A stretch of DNA of 64,000 bases from assembly GCF_024349685.1 (NCBI RefSeq), contig NZ_AP025944.1:998001-1062000 (forward strand), read 5' to 3'. Source of the DNA: Pseudomonas sp. LRP2-20 (GTDB lineage Bacteria; Pseudomonadota; Gammaproteobacteria; Pseudomonadales; Pseudomonadaceae). Position numbers and translations under genes: made by a program. The notes beneath the pieces were generated by a model. The model made no database searches, was not told the origin of the DNA, and worked only from the letters and a program-made list of their open reading frames with translations. Below are positions 28,891 through 38,605 of the stretch, piece by piece. Numbering within the stretch: the first letter of the stretch is position 1; each line of letters starts with the position of its first letter.

Positions 28891-29873
28891 TGAGTCAGGA
28901 GACCTTTCCCATGAAACAGCACGGTTCCGAGACCGTCCGTGAGCAGGCGGCCGCATGGTTCGTCCGCATGCAGGACGCGCCGCGCGATGCCGCGCTGCAA
29001 AAGCAGCTGCGCGCCTGGCTGGCCGCCGACCCCAGCCACCGTGCCGAGTACGATGCCCTGGCCACGGTCTGGAGCGCGGCTGAACTGATCCCGCGTCAGC
29101 GCCTCGAAGCACTGTGCGAGCCGGCCCCGGTGCGCCCGCTACCGCAGCGGCGCCTGGTGCGCCAGGCGCTGGCGGCGAGTGTGGCAGTGGTGGCGCTGGG
29201 GCTGGGCTGGACGGGCTGGCACTACCAGCGGCTCAATCACCAGGGCAGCCTGCAGACCGCCCTTGGCGAGCGCCGTCAGGTCGAACTGCCCGATGGTTCG
29301 CACCTGGAGCTCAACGGCGCAACCCAGCTGCACGTCGATTTCAGCCCAGGCCGCCGACACATTCAGCTGAACGCAGGTGAGGCGATGTTCATCGTCGCCC
29401 ACGACAGCAGCCGCCCGTTCGTGGTCGATACCGCCCAAGGCAGCGTGACCGTGACCGGCACCCGTTTCGATGTGCGTCTGGACCCGGCCGCTACCCGGGT
29501 GGCGGTCGAGCAGGGTTCGGTGCGTGTGCAGGGCAGCGACGCCTCGCTGGCGCAACTGGGCGCTGGCCAGGGTTCGTGGATCGATGCGCAGGGCCAGGTC
29601 GCTGCGCCTTATGCGGTCAACACGACAGCCCTGACGGCCTGGCGCCAAGGCAAGCTGGTGTTCGACAACGCCACCCTCGCCGACGTGGTGGCCGAAGTGT
29701 CGCGCTACCGCGCCCAGCCATTGCGCGTGGCACCTGGCAAGGCTGCCCAGATGCGTATCTCCAGCACCTTCAGCACCGATGACACCGACGCGCTGTTGCG
29801 CGCCTTGCCGAGCATCCTGCCGGTGGCGATCAAGGCCCATGAAGACGGCTCCCGCGAAATAATCGCGAAATAG
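28887..29873 (+). CDS. fecR: FecR-type anti-sigma/sigma regulator
   Basis: Inner-membrane regulator linking the outer-membrane receptor to the ECF sigma factor. The 328-residue protein has the cytoplasmic DUF4880 region (about 12-60), one membrane segment (about 90-107) and a periplasmic FecR domain with VTVTGTRFDVRLDP (about 188-201). A C-terminal STN-like segment follows. ATGATG at 28887 overlaps fecI. A second candidate start, ATG 28911, has a better GGAG site nine bases upstream and would shorten the product by 8 residues. Confidence 0.9.
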   Translation: MMSQETFPMKQHGSETVREQAAAWFVRMQDAPRDAALQKQLRAWLAADPSHRAEYDALATVWSAAELIPRQRLEALCEPAPVRPLPQRRLVRQALAASVAVVALGLGWTGWHYQRLNHQGSLQTALGERRQVELPDGSHLELNGATQLHVDFSPGRRHIQLNAGEAMFIVAHDSSRPFVVDTAQGSVTVTGTRFDVRLDPAATRVAVEQGSVRVQGSDASLAQLGAGQGSWIDAQGQVAAPYAVNTTALTAWRQGKLVFDNATLADVVAEVSRYRAQPLRVAPGKAAQMRISSTFSTDDTDALLRALPSILPVAIKAHEDGSREIIAK

Positions 29874-29980
29874 ATTCAGGTTTTTTTCCGCTCGTTCGTC
29901 TTCCCCGCCAGCTGCAACTGCCAAGCATTTCCATTTGCATGCAGTTGGCGTTTATTCCTTCTTCAGGATGTTTCGACGAC

Positions 29981-32410
29981 GTGAACAACAACAAACCTTT
30001 TCCACCCCTGAGCGCGCTGGCCCTGGCCCTGGCGGTCAGCACCGCGGCCGTCAACGCCCAGGCCGAGCAGGCCGGCAACGCGATCCAGATCCAGGCGCAA
30101 CCTTTGGCCTCGGCACTGAGCCAGCTGGGTCAGCAGACCAGTCTGCAGCTGTTCTTCAGCCCTGAACTGGTGGCTGGCAAGCAGGCCCCGGCGGTGTCCG
30201 GCAACCTGGCACCCGAGCAGGCGCTGCAGCAACTGCTGCAAGGCAGCGGGCTGACCTATGAAAAGTCGCAAGACACGGTGGTGGTAAAGCCGGCCCAGGC
30301 AGCCGGCACGCTCACTACCGGCAGCCTGGAGCTGGCGCCCACCGACGTGAAGGTGGTCGGTGACTGGCTGGGCGATGCTGACCAGGCCGTGGTGCAGAAC
30401 CACCCCGGCGCGCGCACCGTGGTGCGCCGCGAGGCGATGGTGGAGAAGGGCGCGATGAACGTGCGCGATGTACTGCGTGGCATCCCGGGCGTGCAGGTGC
30501 AGGACAGCAACGGCACCGGTGGCAGTGACCTGTCGCTGAACGTTGGCGTGCGTGGCCTGACCTCGCGCCTGTCGCCGCGCTCGACCGTGCTGATCGACGG
30601 CATTCCGGCTGCGTTTGCGCCCTATGGCCAGCCGCAACTGTCGATGGCACCGATCTCTTCGGGCAACCTCGACAGCATCGACGTGGTGCGCGGTGCCGGC
30701 TCGGTGCGCTATGGCCCGCAGAACGTCGGCGGCGTGATCAACTTCGTCACCCGAGCGATCCCCGAGAAGGCCTCGGCGCAGCTGTCCACCACCTTGGAAA
30801 CCTCCCAGCATGGTGGCTGGAAGCACACCGAGTCGGCCTTCGTCGGTGGCACCGCCGACAACGGCATGGGCGTGGCCTTGCTGTACACCGGCGTGAACGG
30901 CAACGGTTACCGCGAAAGCAACAACGGCAACGACATCGACGACGTCATCCTCAAGACCCATTGGGCGCCGACCGACGTCGACGAATTCTGGCTCAACTTC
31001 CACTACTACGATGGCCGTGCCGACATGCCCGGCGGCCTGACCCAGGCCCAGTACGACAGCAACCCCTACCAGTCGCTGCGTGATTACGACTATTTTGCCG
31101 GGCGGCGCAAGGATGTGTCGTTCAAGTGGCAGCGCCAGCTCGACGATGCCACCCAGTTCGAAGTGCTGACCTACTACACCGACAGCTTCCGTGGCAGCGC
31201 CATTGCCGCGCGCGACATGAAGACCCTGTCGTCGTACCCGCGCAACTACCACACCTTCGCCATCGAGCCGCGGGTGTCGCGGATCTTCTTCGCCGGCCCC
31301 ACCACCCAGGAAGTCAGCGTCGGTTATCGCTACTTGAAAGAAGCGATGCGCGAACAGTCGACCCGCCTGGCGCTGATCGACAACGTCCCCACGCCCACAC
31401 CGACCTCCGACGGCCACGTGTTCCAGGACCGCAGCGGCGGCACCGAAGCCAGCGCCTACTACATCGACGACAAGATCGATGTCGGTAACTGGACCATCAC
31501 CCCGGGCATCCGCTTCGAGCACATCAATACCGACTGGCGCGACCGCCCGGTGCTCGGCACCAATGGCCAGCCGGTGCCGGAGAAGAACCGCAGCATCACC
31601 AGCAACGAGCCGCTGCCCGCGCTGAGCGTGATGTACCACCTCTCCGATGCCTGGAAGCTGTTCGCCAACTATGAGACCTCGTTCGGCAGCCTGCAGTATT
31701 TCCAACTGGGCCAGGGCGGTACCGGCAACAGCACGGCCAATGGCCTGGAGCCGGAAAAGGCCAAGACCTACGAGCTCGGCACCCGCTATGACAACGGCGG
31801 ATTCGCCGGCGAGCTGACCGCGTTCTACATCGACTTCGATGACGAACTGCAGTACATCAGCAACGACGTGGGCTGGACCAATCTTGGGGCGACCAAGCAC
31901 CAGGGTATTGAGGCTTCGGTGCGCTATGACCTGGCAGGGCTGGACCCACGCCTGGAAGGGCTGTCGGTAAATGGTGGCTACACCTACACCCGCGCAACCT
32001 ATGAAGGGGATATCCCGGGCTTCAAGGGCCGTGACCTGCCTTTCTATTCACGTCAGGTGGCCACTGCCGGTGTGCGCTATGCGATCAACCGCTGGACCTG
32101 GAATCTGGATGCCTATGCCCAGTCCAAGCAGCGTGCGCCGGGGACCGGCATCAATGCCGATGGCAGCTTCAATGGTGACTACATCACCGAACCGAGTGCC
32201 GATGGGCAGTACGGCGACATTCCGGGTTACGTGACCTGGCATGCCCGTGGCGGGTATGAGTTTGGGCCCGACATGTCCAACCTGAAGCTGGCGGCGGGGG
32301 TGAAGAACCTGTTCGACAAGCAGTACTTCACCCGTTCGAGCGACAACAATGCCGGCATCTATGTGGGTGAGCCGCGGACTTTCTATGTGCAGGCCAGTGT
32401 AGGGTTCTGA
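29981..32410 (+). CDS. fecA: TonB-dependent ferric citrate receptor with signalling domain (FecA-like)
   Basis: Outer-membrane receptor and transducer. After a signal peptide ending near NAQA comes an STN signalling domain (about residues 25-95, ASALSQLGQQTSLQLFFSPE), then a plug and barrel. Long stretches match E. coli FecA as I recall it, including VVGDWLGDA, RSTVLIDGIP, FAPYGQPQLS and YYDGRADMPGG. GTG 29981 is chosen because it gives the shortest leader to the signal peptide. ATG 29939 is possible but has no ribosome site. CGTCTT at 29897 is a possible ECF -10 element. The ferric citrate assignment rests on this resemblance. Confidence 0.87.
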   Translation: MNNNKPFPPLSALALALAVSTAAVNAQAEQAGNAIQIQAQPLASALSQLGQQTSLQLFFSPELVAGKQAPAVSGNLAPEQALQQLLQGSGLTYEKSQDTVVVKPAQAAGTLTTGSLELAPTDVKVVGDWLGDADQAVVQNHPGARTVVRREAMVEKGAMNVRDVLRGIPGVQVQDSNGTGGSDLSLNVGVRGLTSRLSPRSTVLIDGIPAAFAPYGQPQLSMAPISSGNLDSIDVVRGAGSVRYGPQNVGGVINFVTRAIPEKASAQLSTTLETSQHGGWKHTESAFVGGTADNGMGVALLYTGVNGNGYRESNNGNDIDDVILKTHWAPTDVDEFWLNFHYYDGRADMPGGLTQAQYDSNPYQSLRDYDYFAGRRKDVSFKWQRQLDDATQFEVLTYYTDSFRGSAIAARDMKTLSSYPRNYHTFAIEPRVSRIFFAGPTTQEVSVGYRYLKEAMREQSTRLALIDNVPTPTPTSDGHVFQDRSGGTEASAYYIDDKIDVGNWTITPGIRFEHINTDWRDRPVLGTNGQPVPEKNRSITSNEPLPALSVMYHLSDAWKLFANYETSFGSLQYFQLGQGGTGNSTANGLEPEKAKTYELGTRYDNGGFAGELTAFYIDFDDELQYISNDVGWTNLGATKHQGIEASVRYDLAGLDPRLEGLSVNGGYTYTRATYEGDIPGFKGRDLPFYSRQVATAGVRYAINRWTWNLDAYAQSKQRAPGTGINADGSFNGDYITEPSADGQYGDIPGYVTWHARGGYEFGPDMSNLKLAAGVKNLFDKQYFTRSSDNNAGIYVGEPRTFYVQASVGF

Positions 32411-32437
32411 CCAAGATCGCCGGGGCCGCTGTGCGGC

Positions 32438-32527
32438 CCATCGCCGGCAAGCGCGGCTCCTACAGGTCCTCTGCAAGCCTCAAGGTTGGCGCTGTACCTG
32501 TGGGAGCCGCGCTTGCCGGCGATGGGG
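32438..32527. repeat. REP doublet 6 (divergent GCCGGCAAGCGCGGC variant)
   Basis: Inverted pair TCGCCGGCAAGCGCGGCTCC and GGAGCCGCGCTTGCCGGCGA, a different REP flavour from the others. It is bracketed by two hairpins: GGGCCGC/GCGGCCC at 32423-32439 and GGGGCGC/GCGCCCC at 32524-32540. The latter could end opuCA transcription but lacks a T tract. Confidence 0.85.
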
Positions 32528-32546
32528 CGCAAAGCGCCCCCGGTGA

Positions 32547-33704
32547 TTACGAAGCCACCACCTCAGCCGGCGAGACAATGCTGGTCTTGGCCCCGCGCGA
32601 ACGCCCCGAGCTCAGGTAAGCCGCAATCGACTCCTGGGTGACCTCCCCCAGGAACACCTGCTCGGCATCCAGCACCGGCAACCACGCCCGGTTGAACTCG
32701 TACATCCGCGACAGCAGGATGCGCAAGTGCTCGTCATGCGAGGCCGTGGCATTGAACGGCCGCAGGAAGTCGCCACAGGTGCCCTGCTGGCGGTGCATGT
32801 CGCGTCGGCGCACATAGCCCAGCGCCTTGTTCTGCCCGTCGGTCACTACCACATAGCGGCGGTCGTGCTCGTCGAGCAGCTCCAGCGCATCGCCGACCGG
32901 CGTCTGCGGGCTTACCGACGGCGCGTTGTCCGCGGCATCCTCGGCGCGCACCAGCAGCAGGCGCTTCAGTGTGCTGTCCTGGCCGACGAAGTTGCTTACG
33001 AAGTCATCCGCCGGGTGCGCCAGCAGGGTGTCCGGGTGGTCCAGCTGGAGCAGCTTGCCGGCGCGGAAGATGGCGATCTTGTCGCCCAGCTTGATCGCCT
33101 CGTCGATGTCGTGGCTGACCATGATCACGGTCTTGTTCAGCGCCCGTTGCATCTCGAAGAACTCGTTCTGGATCATCTCGCGGTTGATCGGGTCGACCGC
33201 GCCGAACGGCTCATCCATCAACAGCACCGGTGCTTCCGCCGCCAGCGCGCGGATCACCCCGATGCGCTGCTGCTGGCCACCGGAAAGCTCGCGTGGATAG
33301 CGCTGCAGGTACTGCTTGGGTTCGAGCTTGATCATGTGCATCAGCTCGCGGGCGCGTTCGTGACACTTCTGCTTGTCCCAGCCGAGCAGGCGCGGGACCA
33401 CGGTGATGTTCTCCTCGATGGTCATGTTGGGGAACAGGCCGATCTGCTGGATCACGTAGCCGATGTGCCGGCGCAGGGTCACTTCGTCCAGCGCGCTGGT
33501 GTCTTCGCCATTGATGAACACCTGGCCGGAGGTCGGTGTGATCAGGCGGTTGATCATCTTCAGCGTGGTGCTCTTGCCGCAGCCCGAGGGGCCGAGGAAC
33601 ACGCAGATTTCGCCTTCGTTGACAGTGAGGCTGACGGCGTCGACGGCTTTGACGTCCTTGCCGTTGACGTTGAAGGTCTTGCTGAGGTTCTTGAGTTCGA
33701 TCAT
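32547..33704 (-). CDS. opuCA: Osmoprotectant ABC transporter ATP-binding protein (OpuCA-like)
   Basis: ATPase of a glycine betaine/choline/carnitine-type importer, 385 residues. The Walker A GPSGCGKST (about 38-46), signature LSGGQQQR (about 140), Walker B VLLMDEPFGAVDP and switch His (VSHDIDEA) are all present. A C-terminal pair of CBS domains (from about 260) is the usual ionic-strength or nucleotide sensor of OpuA/OpuC ATPases. It overlaps the permease upstream by 4 bases. Last gene of the four-gene operon. Confidence 0.92.
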   Translation of the reverse strand: MIELKNLSKTFNVNGKDVKAVDAVSLTVNEGEICVFLGPSGCGKSTTLKMINRLITPTSGQVFINGEDTSALDEVTLRRHIGYVIQQIGLFPNMTIEENITVVPRLLGWDKQKCHERARELMHMIKLEPKQYLQRYPRELSGGQQQRIGVIRALAAEAPVLLMDEPFGAVDPINREMIQNEFFEMQRALNKTVIMVSHDIDEAIKLGDKIAIFRAGKLLQLDHPDTLLAHPADDFVSNFVGQDSTLKRLLLVRAEDAADNAPSVSPQTPVGDALELLDEHDRRYVVVTDGQNKALGYVRRRDMHRQQGTCGDFLRPFNATASHDEHLRILLSRMYEFNRAWLPVLDAEQVFLGEVTQESIAAYLSSGRSRGAKTSIVSPAEVVAS

Positions 33705-34354
33705 GAGCGCAGTCCTTCTGGAGTCAGGGCACGTTGCAGGGTTTGCAGAAGCAGGTCGGCGATGATCGCCAGCAGGCTGACCAGTACGGCGCCGACCAGC
33801 AGCATCGACATGTCGCTGCGGCTGATGGAGGTGAGGATGAGCACGCCCAGGCCGCCAGCGCCAATGGTGGCGGCGATGGTCATGACGCCGATGTTCATCA
33901 CCACGGCGGTGCGCACGCCGGCGAGGATCACCGGCACCGCAATGGGCAGCTCGACCATGCGCAGGCGCTGGCCGAAGGTCATGCCAATGCCGCGTGCTGC
34001 TTCACGGATGCCCGGCTCGACGTTGGTCAGGGCCAGGTAGGTGTTGCGCAGGATCGGCAGCAGTGAATAGAGGAACACCGCCGTGATCGCCGGCAGCGGC
34101 CCGAGGCCCTGGCCGAACTTGGAGTAGAACGGCAGCAGCAGGCCGAACAGGGCGATCGAGGGGATGGTCAGCAACACCGTGGCGCTGGCCTGCAATGGGC
34201 CGGCGACGGCCGGGAAGCGGGTCATCAGGATGCCCAGCGGCACGCCGACGATGATCGCCAGGCCCACGGCGACGCCGACCAGCATGATGTGCTGCCAGGT
34301 CAGCTGCAGCACCTGGGCCCAGTCGAGGTGGGCGAATGTGTCGAGCAGGCTCAT
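33701..34354 (-). CDS. opuCB: Osmoprotectant ABC transporter permease (OpuCB-like)
   Basis: Inner-membrane permease of 217 residues with five to six hydrophobic segments and the binding-protein-dependent transport motif EAARGIGMTFGQRLRMVELP (about 118-137). It overlaps opuCA and the binding-protein gene by 4 bases each, so the three are tightly coupled. Confidence 0.92.
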   Translation of the reverse strand: MSLLDTFAHLDWAQVLQLTWQHIMLVGVAVGLAIIVGVPLGILMTRFPAVAGPLQASATVLLTIPSIALFGLLLPFYSKFGQGLGPLPAITAVFLYSLLPILRNTYLALTNVEPGIREAARGIGMTFGQRLRMVELPIAVPVILAGVRTAVVMNIGVMTIAATIGAGGLGVLILTSISRSDMSMLLVGAVLVSLLAIIADLLLQTLQRALTPEGLRS

Positions 34355-35265
34355 GGTTGTACCTCGCCAGGCATTGGGTGCTCACGCAGGAAGGCGGCGG
34401 CCACCGTGGCCGGGTTCTGGTGTTCGACGTCGACCTTGGCATTGAGCTGGCGCATGGTTTCGTCATCCAGTTGCTCGGCCAGTGGCTTGAGCAGCCCGGC
34501 CAGTTTCGGGTTGGCGTCGAGCACCTGTTTGCGCACCACCGGGGCGGCGGTGTAGTCGGGGAAGTAGTGCTTGTCGTCTTCCAGCAGCTTGAGGTTGAAC
34601 GCGCTCAGGCGGCCGTCGGTGGTGTACACCAGGCCGGCGAACACCTGGTTGTTGTGCATGGCGGTGTAGACCAGGCCGGCATCCATCTGGCGGATGTTGG
34701 CGCGGCCCACTTGCAGGTCGTACATCTGCTTCAGGCCGACCAGGCCGTCCGGGCGGTTGGCGAACTCGGTGTCCAGCGCCACCAGGTGGTTGCGGCGGCT
34801 TTCATCACGCAGCACCTGGTTGAGGTCGCTGATCGAGTTGATTTGCGGATAAGCCTCGGCGACCTGCTTGGGCAGGCCCAGTGCGTAGGTGTTGCTGAAC
34901 TTCGACGGGGTCAGCCAGATCAGGCCCTTCTTCGCATCCAGTGCCTTGACCTTGGCGTAGGTGGCCTCGGCACTGGGCATGCGCTCGTCGATATGGTTGT
35001 ACGACACCAGTGACACGCCGGTGTATTCCCACATCAGGTCGAGTTGCCCGGTTTCCTGGGCCTGGCGCGCGATGCTGCTGCCAAGGCCGCTGGTGACGCG
35101 CACGTCGAAGCCGTTGGCACGCAGGTATTGCGCGGTGATTTCGGCGAGCACGGTCTGTTCGGTGAACACCCGCGCGCCGATGCGGATCAGCGGTTTTTCC
35201 GCTGCCTGGGCAAATCCTGCGAACAGCAGGGCCGCGCCCAGCAGCAAGGCGATTCTCTTGTTCAT
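34351..35265 (-). CDS. opuCC: Osmoprotectant ABC transporter substrate-binding protein (OpuCC-like)
   Basis: Periplasmic binding protein of the OpuAC/OsmX family, 304 residues from ATG 35265 (AGAGGGA upstream). A signal peptide MNKRIALLLGAALLFAGFAQA is cut after AQA (about residue 21). Typical family segments are IGARVFTEQTVLAEI and LMWEYTGVSLVSYN. Aromatic residues for a quaternary amine cage are plausible in this family but cannot be fixed by eye. Confidence 0.9.
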   Translation of the reverse strand: MNKRIALLLGAALLFAGFAQAAEKPLIRIGARVFTEQTVLAEITAQYLRANGFDVRVTSGLGSSIARQAQETGQLDLMWEYTGVSLVSYNHIDERMPSAEATYAKVKALDAKKGLIWLTPSKFSNTYALGLPKQVAEAYPQINSISDLNQVLRDESRRNHLVALDTEFANRPDGLVGLKQMYDLQVGRANIRQMDAGLVYTAMHNNQVFAGLVYTTDGRLSAFNLKLLEDDKHYFPDYTAAPVVRKQVLDANPKLAGLLKPLAEQLDDETMRQLNAKVDVEHQNPATVAAAFLREHPMPGEVQP

Positions 35266-35278
35266 ACGTTCCCTCTTG

Positions 35279-35992
35279 TTATCCAGCCAGGCCACGTTCC
35301 AGCCAGCGCTTGCTGGAGAAACTCACCACCGCGTCGAGCACCAGCGCGAGCAATGCGGTGCAGGCGGCACCCAGCAGCAGTTGTGGCTGGTTGTTCAGGG
35401 CGATGCCGGGGAAGATCAGGCTGCCCAGGCTGTTGGCGCCGATCAGGAAGGCCAGTGGCGCGGTGCCAACGTTCAGCGCCAGAGCCACGCGCACACCGCC
35501 GACGATGATCGGCACGGCGTTGGGCAACTCCACCTGCCAGAGTTGCTGGCGCGGGGTCATGCCGATGCCGGTGGCGGCTTCCTTGAGCGAGGCGGGGACG
35601 TTTTTCAGGCCCTCGTAGGTGTTGCGCACGATGGGCAGGAGCGAGGCGAGGAACAGCGCGAAGATCGCAGGCCCGGCGCCGATGCCGAGGATACTCAGGG
35701 CGATGGCCAGAACGGCCAGGGGAGGAATGGTGTTGCCAACGTTGAAGAACTGCATGAAGCGCTCGGCTTTGTCGACCCGTTGCGGTCGACTCAAGGCAAT
35801 GCCGGCAGGGATGCCCACGGCCAGCGCCGCCGCCATCGAAGCCAGCACCAGTACCAGGTGCGCTTGCAGGTAGAACCCAAGATCGTCGCGATAACGCGCA
35901 ATCGTGTCGATGCCGATCCAGTGGATCAGCAGGGCCAGGATGACGAGCACGGTGGCGCATCCCAACAGCCCTTTTCCGTAGCGTTTAGCCAC
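35279..35992 (-). CDS. opuCD: Osmoprotectant ABC transporter permease (OpuCD-like)
   Basis: Second permease, 237 residues, with the motif EAATGIGMTPRQQLWQVELP. The start is taken as GTG 35992 because AAGGAG lies seven bases upstream. The open frame extends to 36238, but the extra 82 residues have no membrane-protein character. It is the first gene of the operon and ends 13 bases before the binding-protein start. Confidence 0.88.
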   Translation of the reverse strand: MAKRYGKGLLGCATVLVILALLIHWIGIDTIARYRDDLGFYLQAHLVLVLASMAAALAVGIPAGIALSRPQRVDKAERFMQFFNVGNTIPPLAVLAIALSILGIGAGPAIFALFLASLLPIVRNTYEGLKNVPASLKEAATGIGMTPRQQLWQVELPNAVPIIVGGVRVALALNVGTAPLAFLIGANSLGSLIFPGIALNNQPQLLLGAACTALLALVLDAVVSFSSKRWLERGLAG

Positions 35993-36367
35993 AGGCGGAC
36001 TCCTTGTGTTGTCGGCGAGCACACTTCTTGGTAGCCGGCCAGTCCTGGCGGCAGGTGGTGTGTTCGCGAGTAGCAGCGTGAAGCAACCGAAGGCTGCGAT
36101 CAGGCCATGAGCCGAACCCCGTCGGGCCCGAAAATGCTGATGAAACCAGTCCCCAACCGAAGCGGGTTGCAGGGGAGTGGACGTCTCCGTGGGTGGAAAG
36201 GTTCCCATCTGAAGCGGCATTTGGCCAGCGTTAATCACTGGGGCGGTGGATTTTTCACACGAAAAATAAGCGCAAATCCTACTTCAAGGCGTTGAATTAC
36301 CTGCTATCGCGGCGTTTGTCGCAAGTTCAGGATTCGGATCTAAATTTTTCATGTTGGGGAGGTAGGT
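35993..36367. other. 375-base intergenic region between opuCD and the 75-residue ORF
   Basis: This is the shared upstream region of the divergent opuCD operon and the small gene at 36368. From about 36240 onward it becomes visibly richer in A and T than its surroundings. I recognise no promoter with confidence, no riboswitch and no repeat in it. GC-rich potential hairpins at 36155-36180 were noted but are not convincing. Confidence 0.6.
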
Positions 36368-36595
36368 ATGGGTAATGAGGAGAGTCAAATGGATGAAGCG
36401 GTTCTTGGTGCGCTTCAAAGGCAACTGGGCATTGAGGGTGATTCTGTAAATGACGGAAAGCTGGAAGACATGCCCGTATCGAAGTTGCGCAGACACCTTG
36501 AGGTACTGGGGGCGAATCTTGAATTGATAGTGCACCTTCCTGGGGACGTGAGGATCACATTGCGAGACTCGGATGAATTGAGTGATGGCATCTAA
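36368..36595 (+). CDS. Small orphan protein resembling the C-terminus of HTH antitoxins
   Basis: A 75-residue ORF with a strong ribosome site (GGGGAGG, five bases before ATG 36368). A second possible start, ATG 36389, also has GAGGAG six bases upstream. The segment DMPVSKLRRHLEVLGANLEL followed by IVHLPGDVRITL resembles the tail of XRE-family antitoxins (typically a STLRRYVEALGGELEL pattern), but the usual first two helices of the HTH are missing. Base composition is more AT-rich than the neighbours, which suggests horizontal origin. No toxin gene lies next to it. Either a truncated antitoxin remnant or a free-standing small regulator. Confidence 0.55.
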   Translation: MGNEESQMDEAVLGALQRQLGIEGDSVNDGKLEDMPVSKLRRHLEVLGANLELIVHLPGDVRITLRDSDELSDGI

Positions 36596-36628
36596 GTGTG
36601 GGGCGGTCGATCTTCATGGGTGTTGAAA

Positions 36629-36845
36629 TCGAGCGCCGCCCGCGCGGCGCATCGCGAGCTACGCTCGCTCCTACGTTTGTTTCGGGCCAATTTATCCTGA
36701 GGGATTTGCGCGCGAACGCCTTGGCGCACGGCACGATATCGCGACGTACCAACAAGGCGGTCGCGCGCGCCAGTCGCATTTTACTGGCCTGAAACAAGCG
36801 TAGGAGCGAGCGTAGCTCGCGATGCGCCGCGCGGGCGGCGCTCGA
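36629..36845. repeat. 217-bp nested palindromic element
   Basis: Outer arms of 55 bases (36629-36683 and 36791-36845) are inverted copies that differ at one position. The arm contains GGAGCGAGCGTAGCTCGCGA on one strand. Inside, 16-base arms at 36708-36723 and 36753-36768 pair with one mismatch, and the centre is GATATC (36735-36740). The whole unit could extrude as one long hairpin. It encodes nothing recognisable and has no transposase. Confidence 0.85.
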
Positions 36846-36885
36846 TATCGAATGCAATGAAGGACCAGCGGCATGCGCCAGGATT

Positions 36886-36913
36886 TTGGTCCCCGCCCAA
36901 CTTCAGGTATGAT
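36886..36913 (+). promoter_or_regulatory. Candidate prfC promoter
   Basis: TTGGTC (36886-36891), a 16-base spacer and TATGAT (36908-36913) lie 37 bases before the prfC ATG. Confidence 0.5.
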
Positions 36914-36950
36914 ATCGCCCCTTTTAAATCCCCCAGTCAGGCGATTTCCC

Positions 36951-38534
<1,584 letters not shown>

Positions 38535-38545
38535 ACAATGAAATG

Positions 38546-38563
38546 GGGCCGCTTTTGCGGCCC
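38546..38563 (+). terminator. Terminator after prfC
   Basis: GGGCCGC (38546-38552), loop TTTT, GCGGCCC (38557-38563), followed by TTC. The hairpin begins 12 bases after the prfC stop. Confidence 0.6.
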
Positions 38564-38584
38564 TTCGCGCCGAACCGCCGCGAA

Positions 38585-38601
38585 GGGCTGCAAAGCAGCC
38601 C
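38585..38601 (-). terminator. Terminator after the polyamine-binding protein gene
   Basis: On the minus strand GGGCTGC and GCAGCCC pair around a TTT loop, 5 bases beyond the stop of the binding-protein gene, followed by TTC. Confidence 0.55.
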
Positions 38602-38605
38602 CAAT

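Larger units (their letters stand above)
36596..36950. other. 355-base region between the small ORF and prfC
   Basis: It holds the large nested palindrome (36629-36845) and then the candidate prfC promoter at 36886-36913. No protein-coding gene is supported. Open frames crossing it simply translate the repeat arms. Confidence 0.75.

Noticed and set aside
35993..36238. N-terminal extension of the opuCD permease
   Set aside because: An open frame continues upstream to 36238, but GTG 35992 has AAGGAG at good spacing and the extension has no hydrophobic helix or family match.
36629..36845. Inverted repeats considered as ends of an insertion sequence
   Set aside because: The interior is only 107 bases long and encodes no transposase. 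It is kept as a palindromic element and not called an IS.
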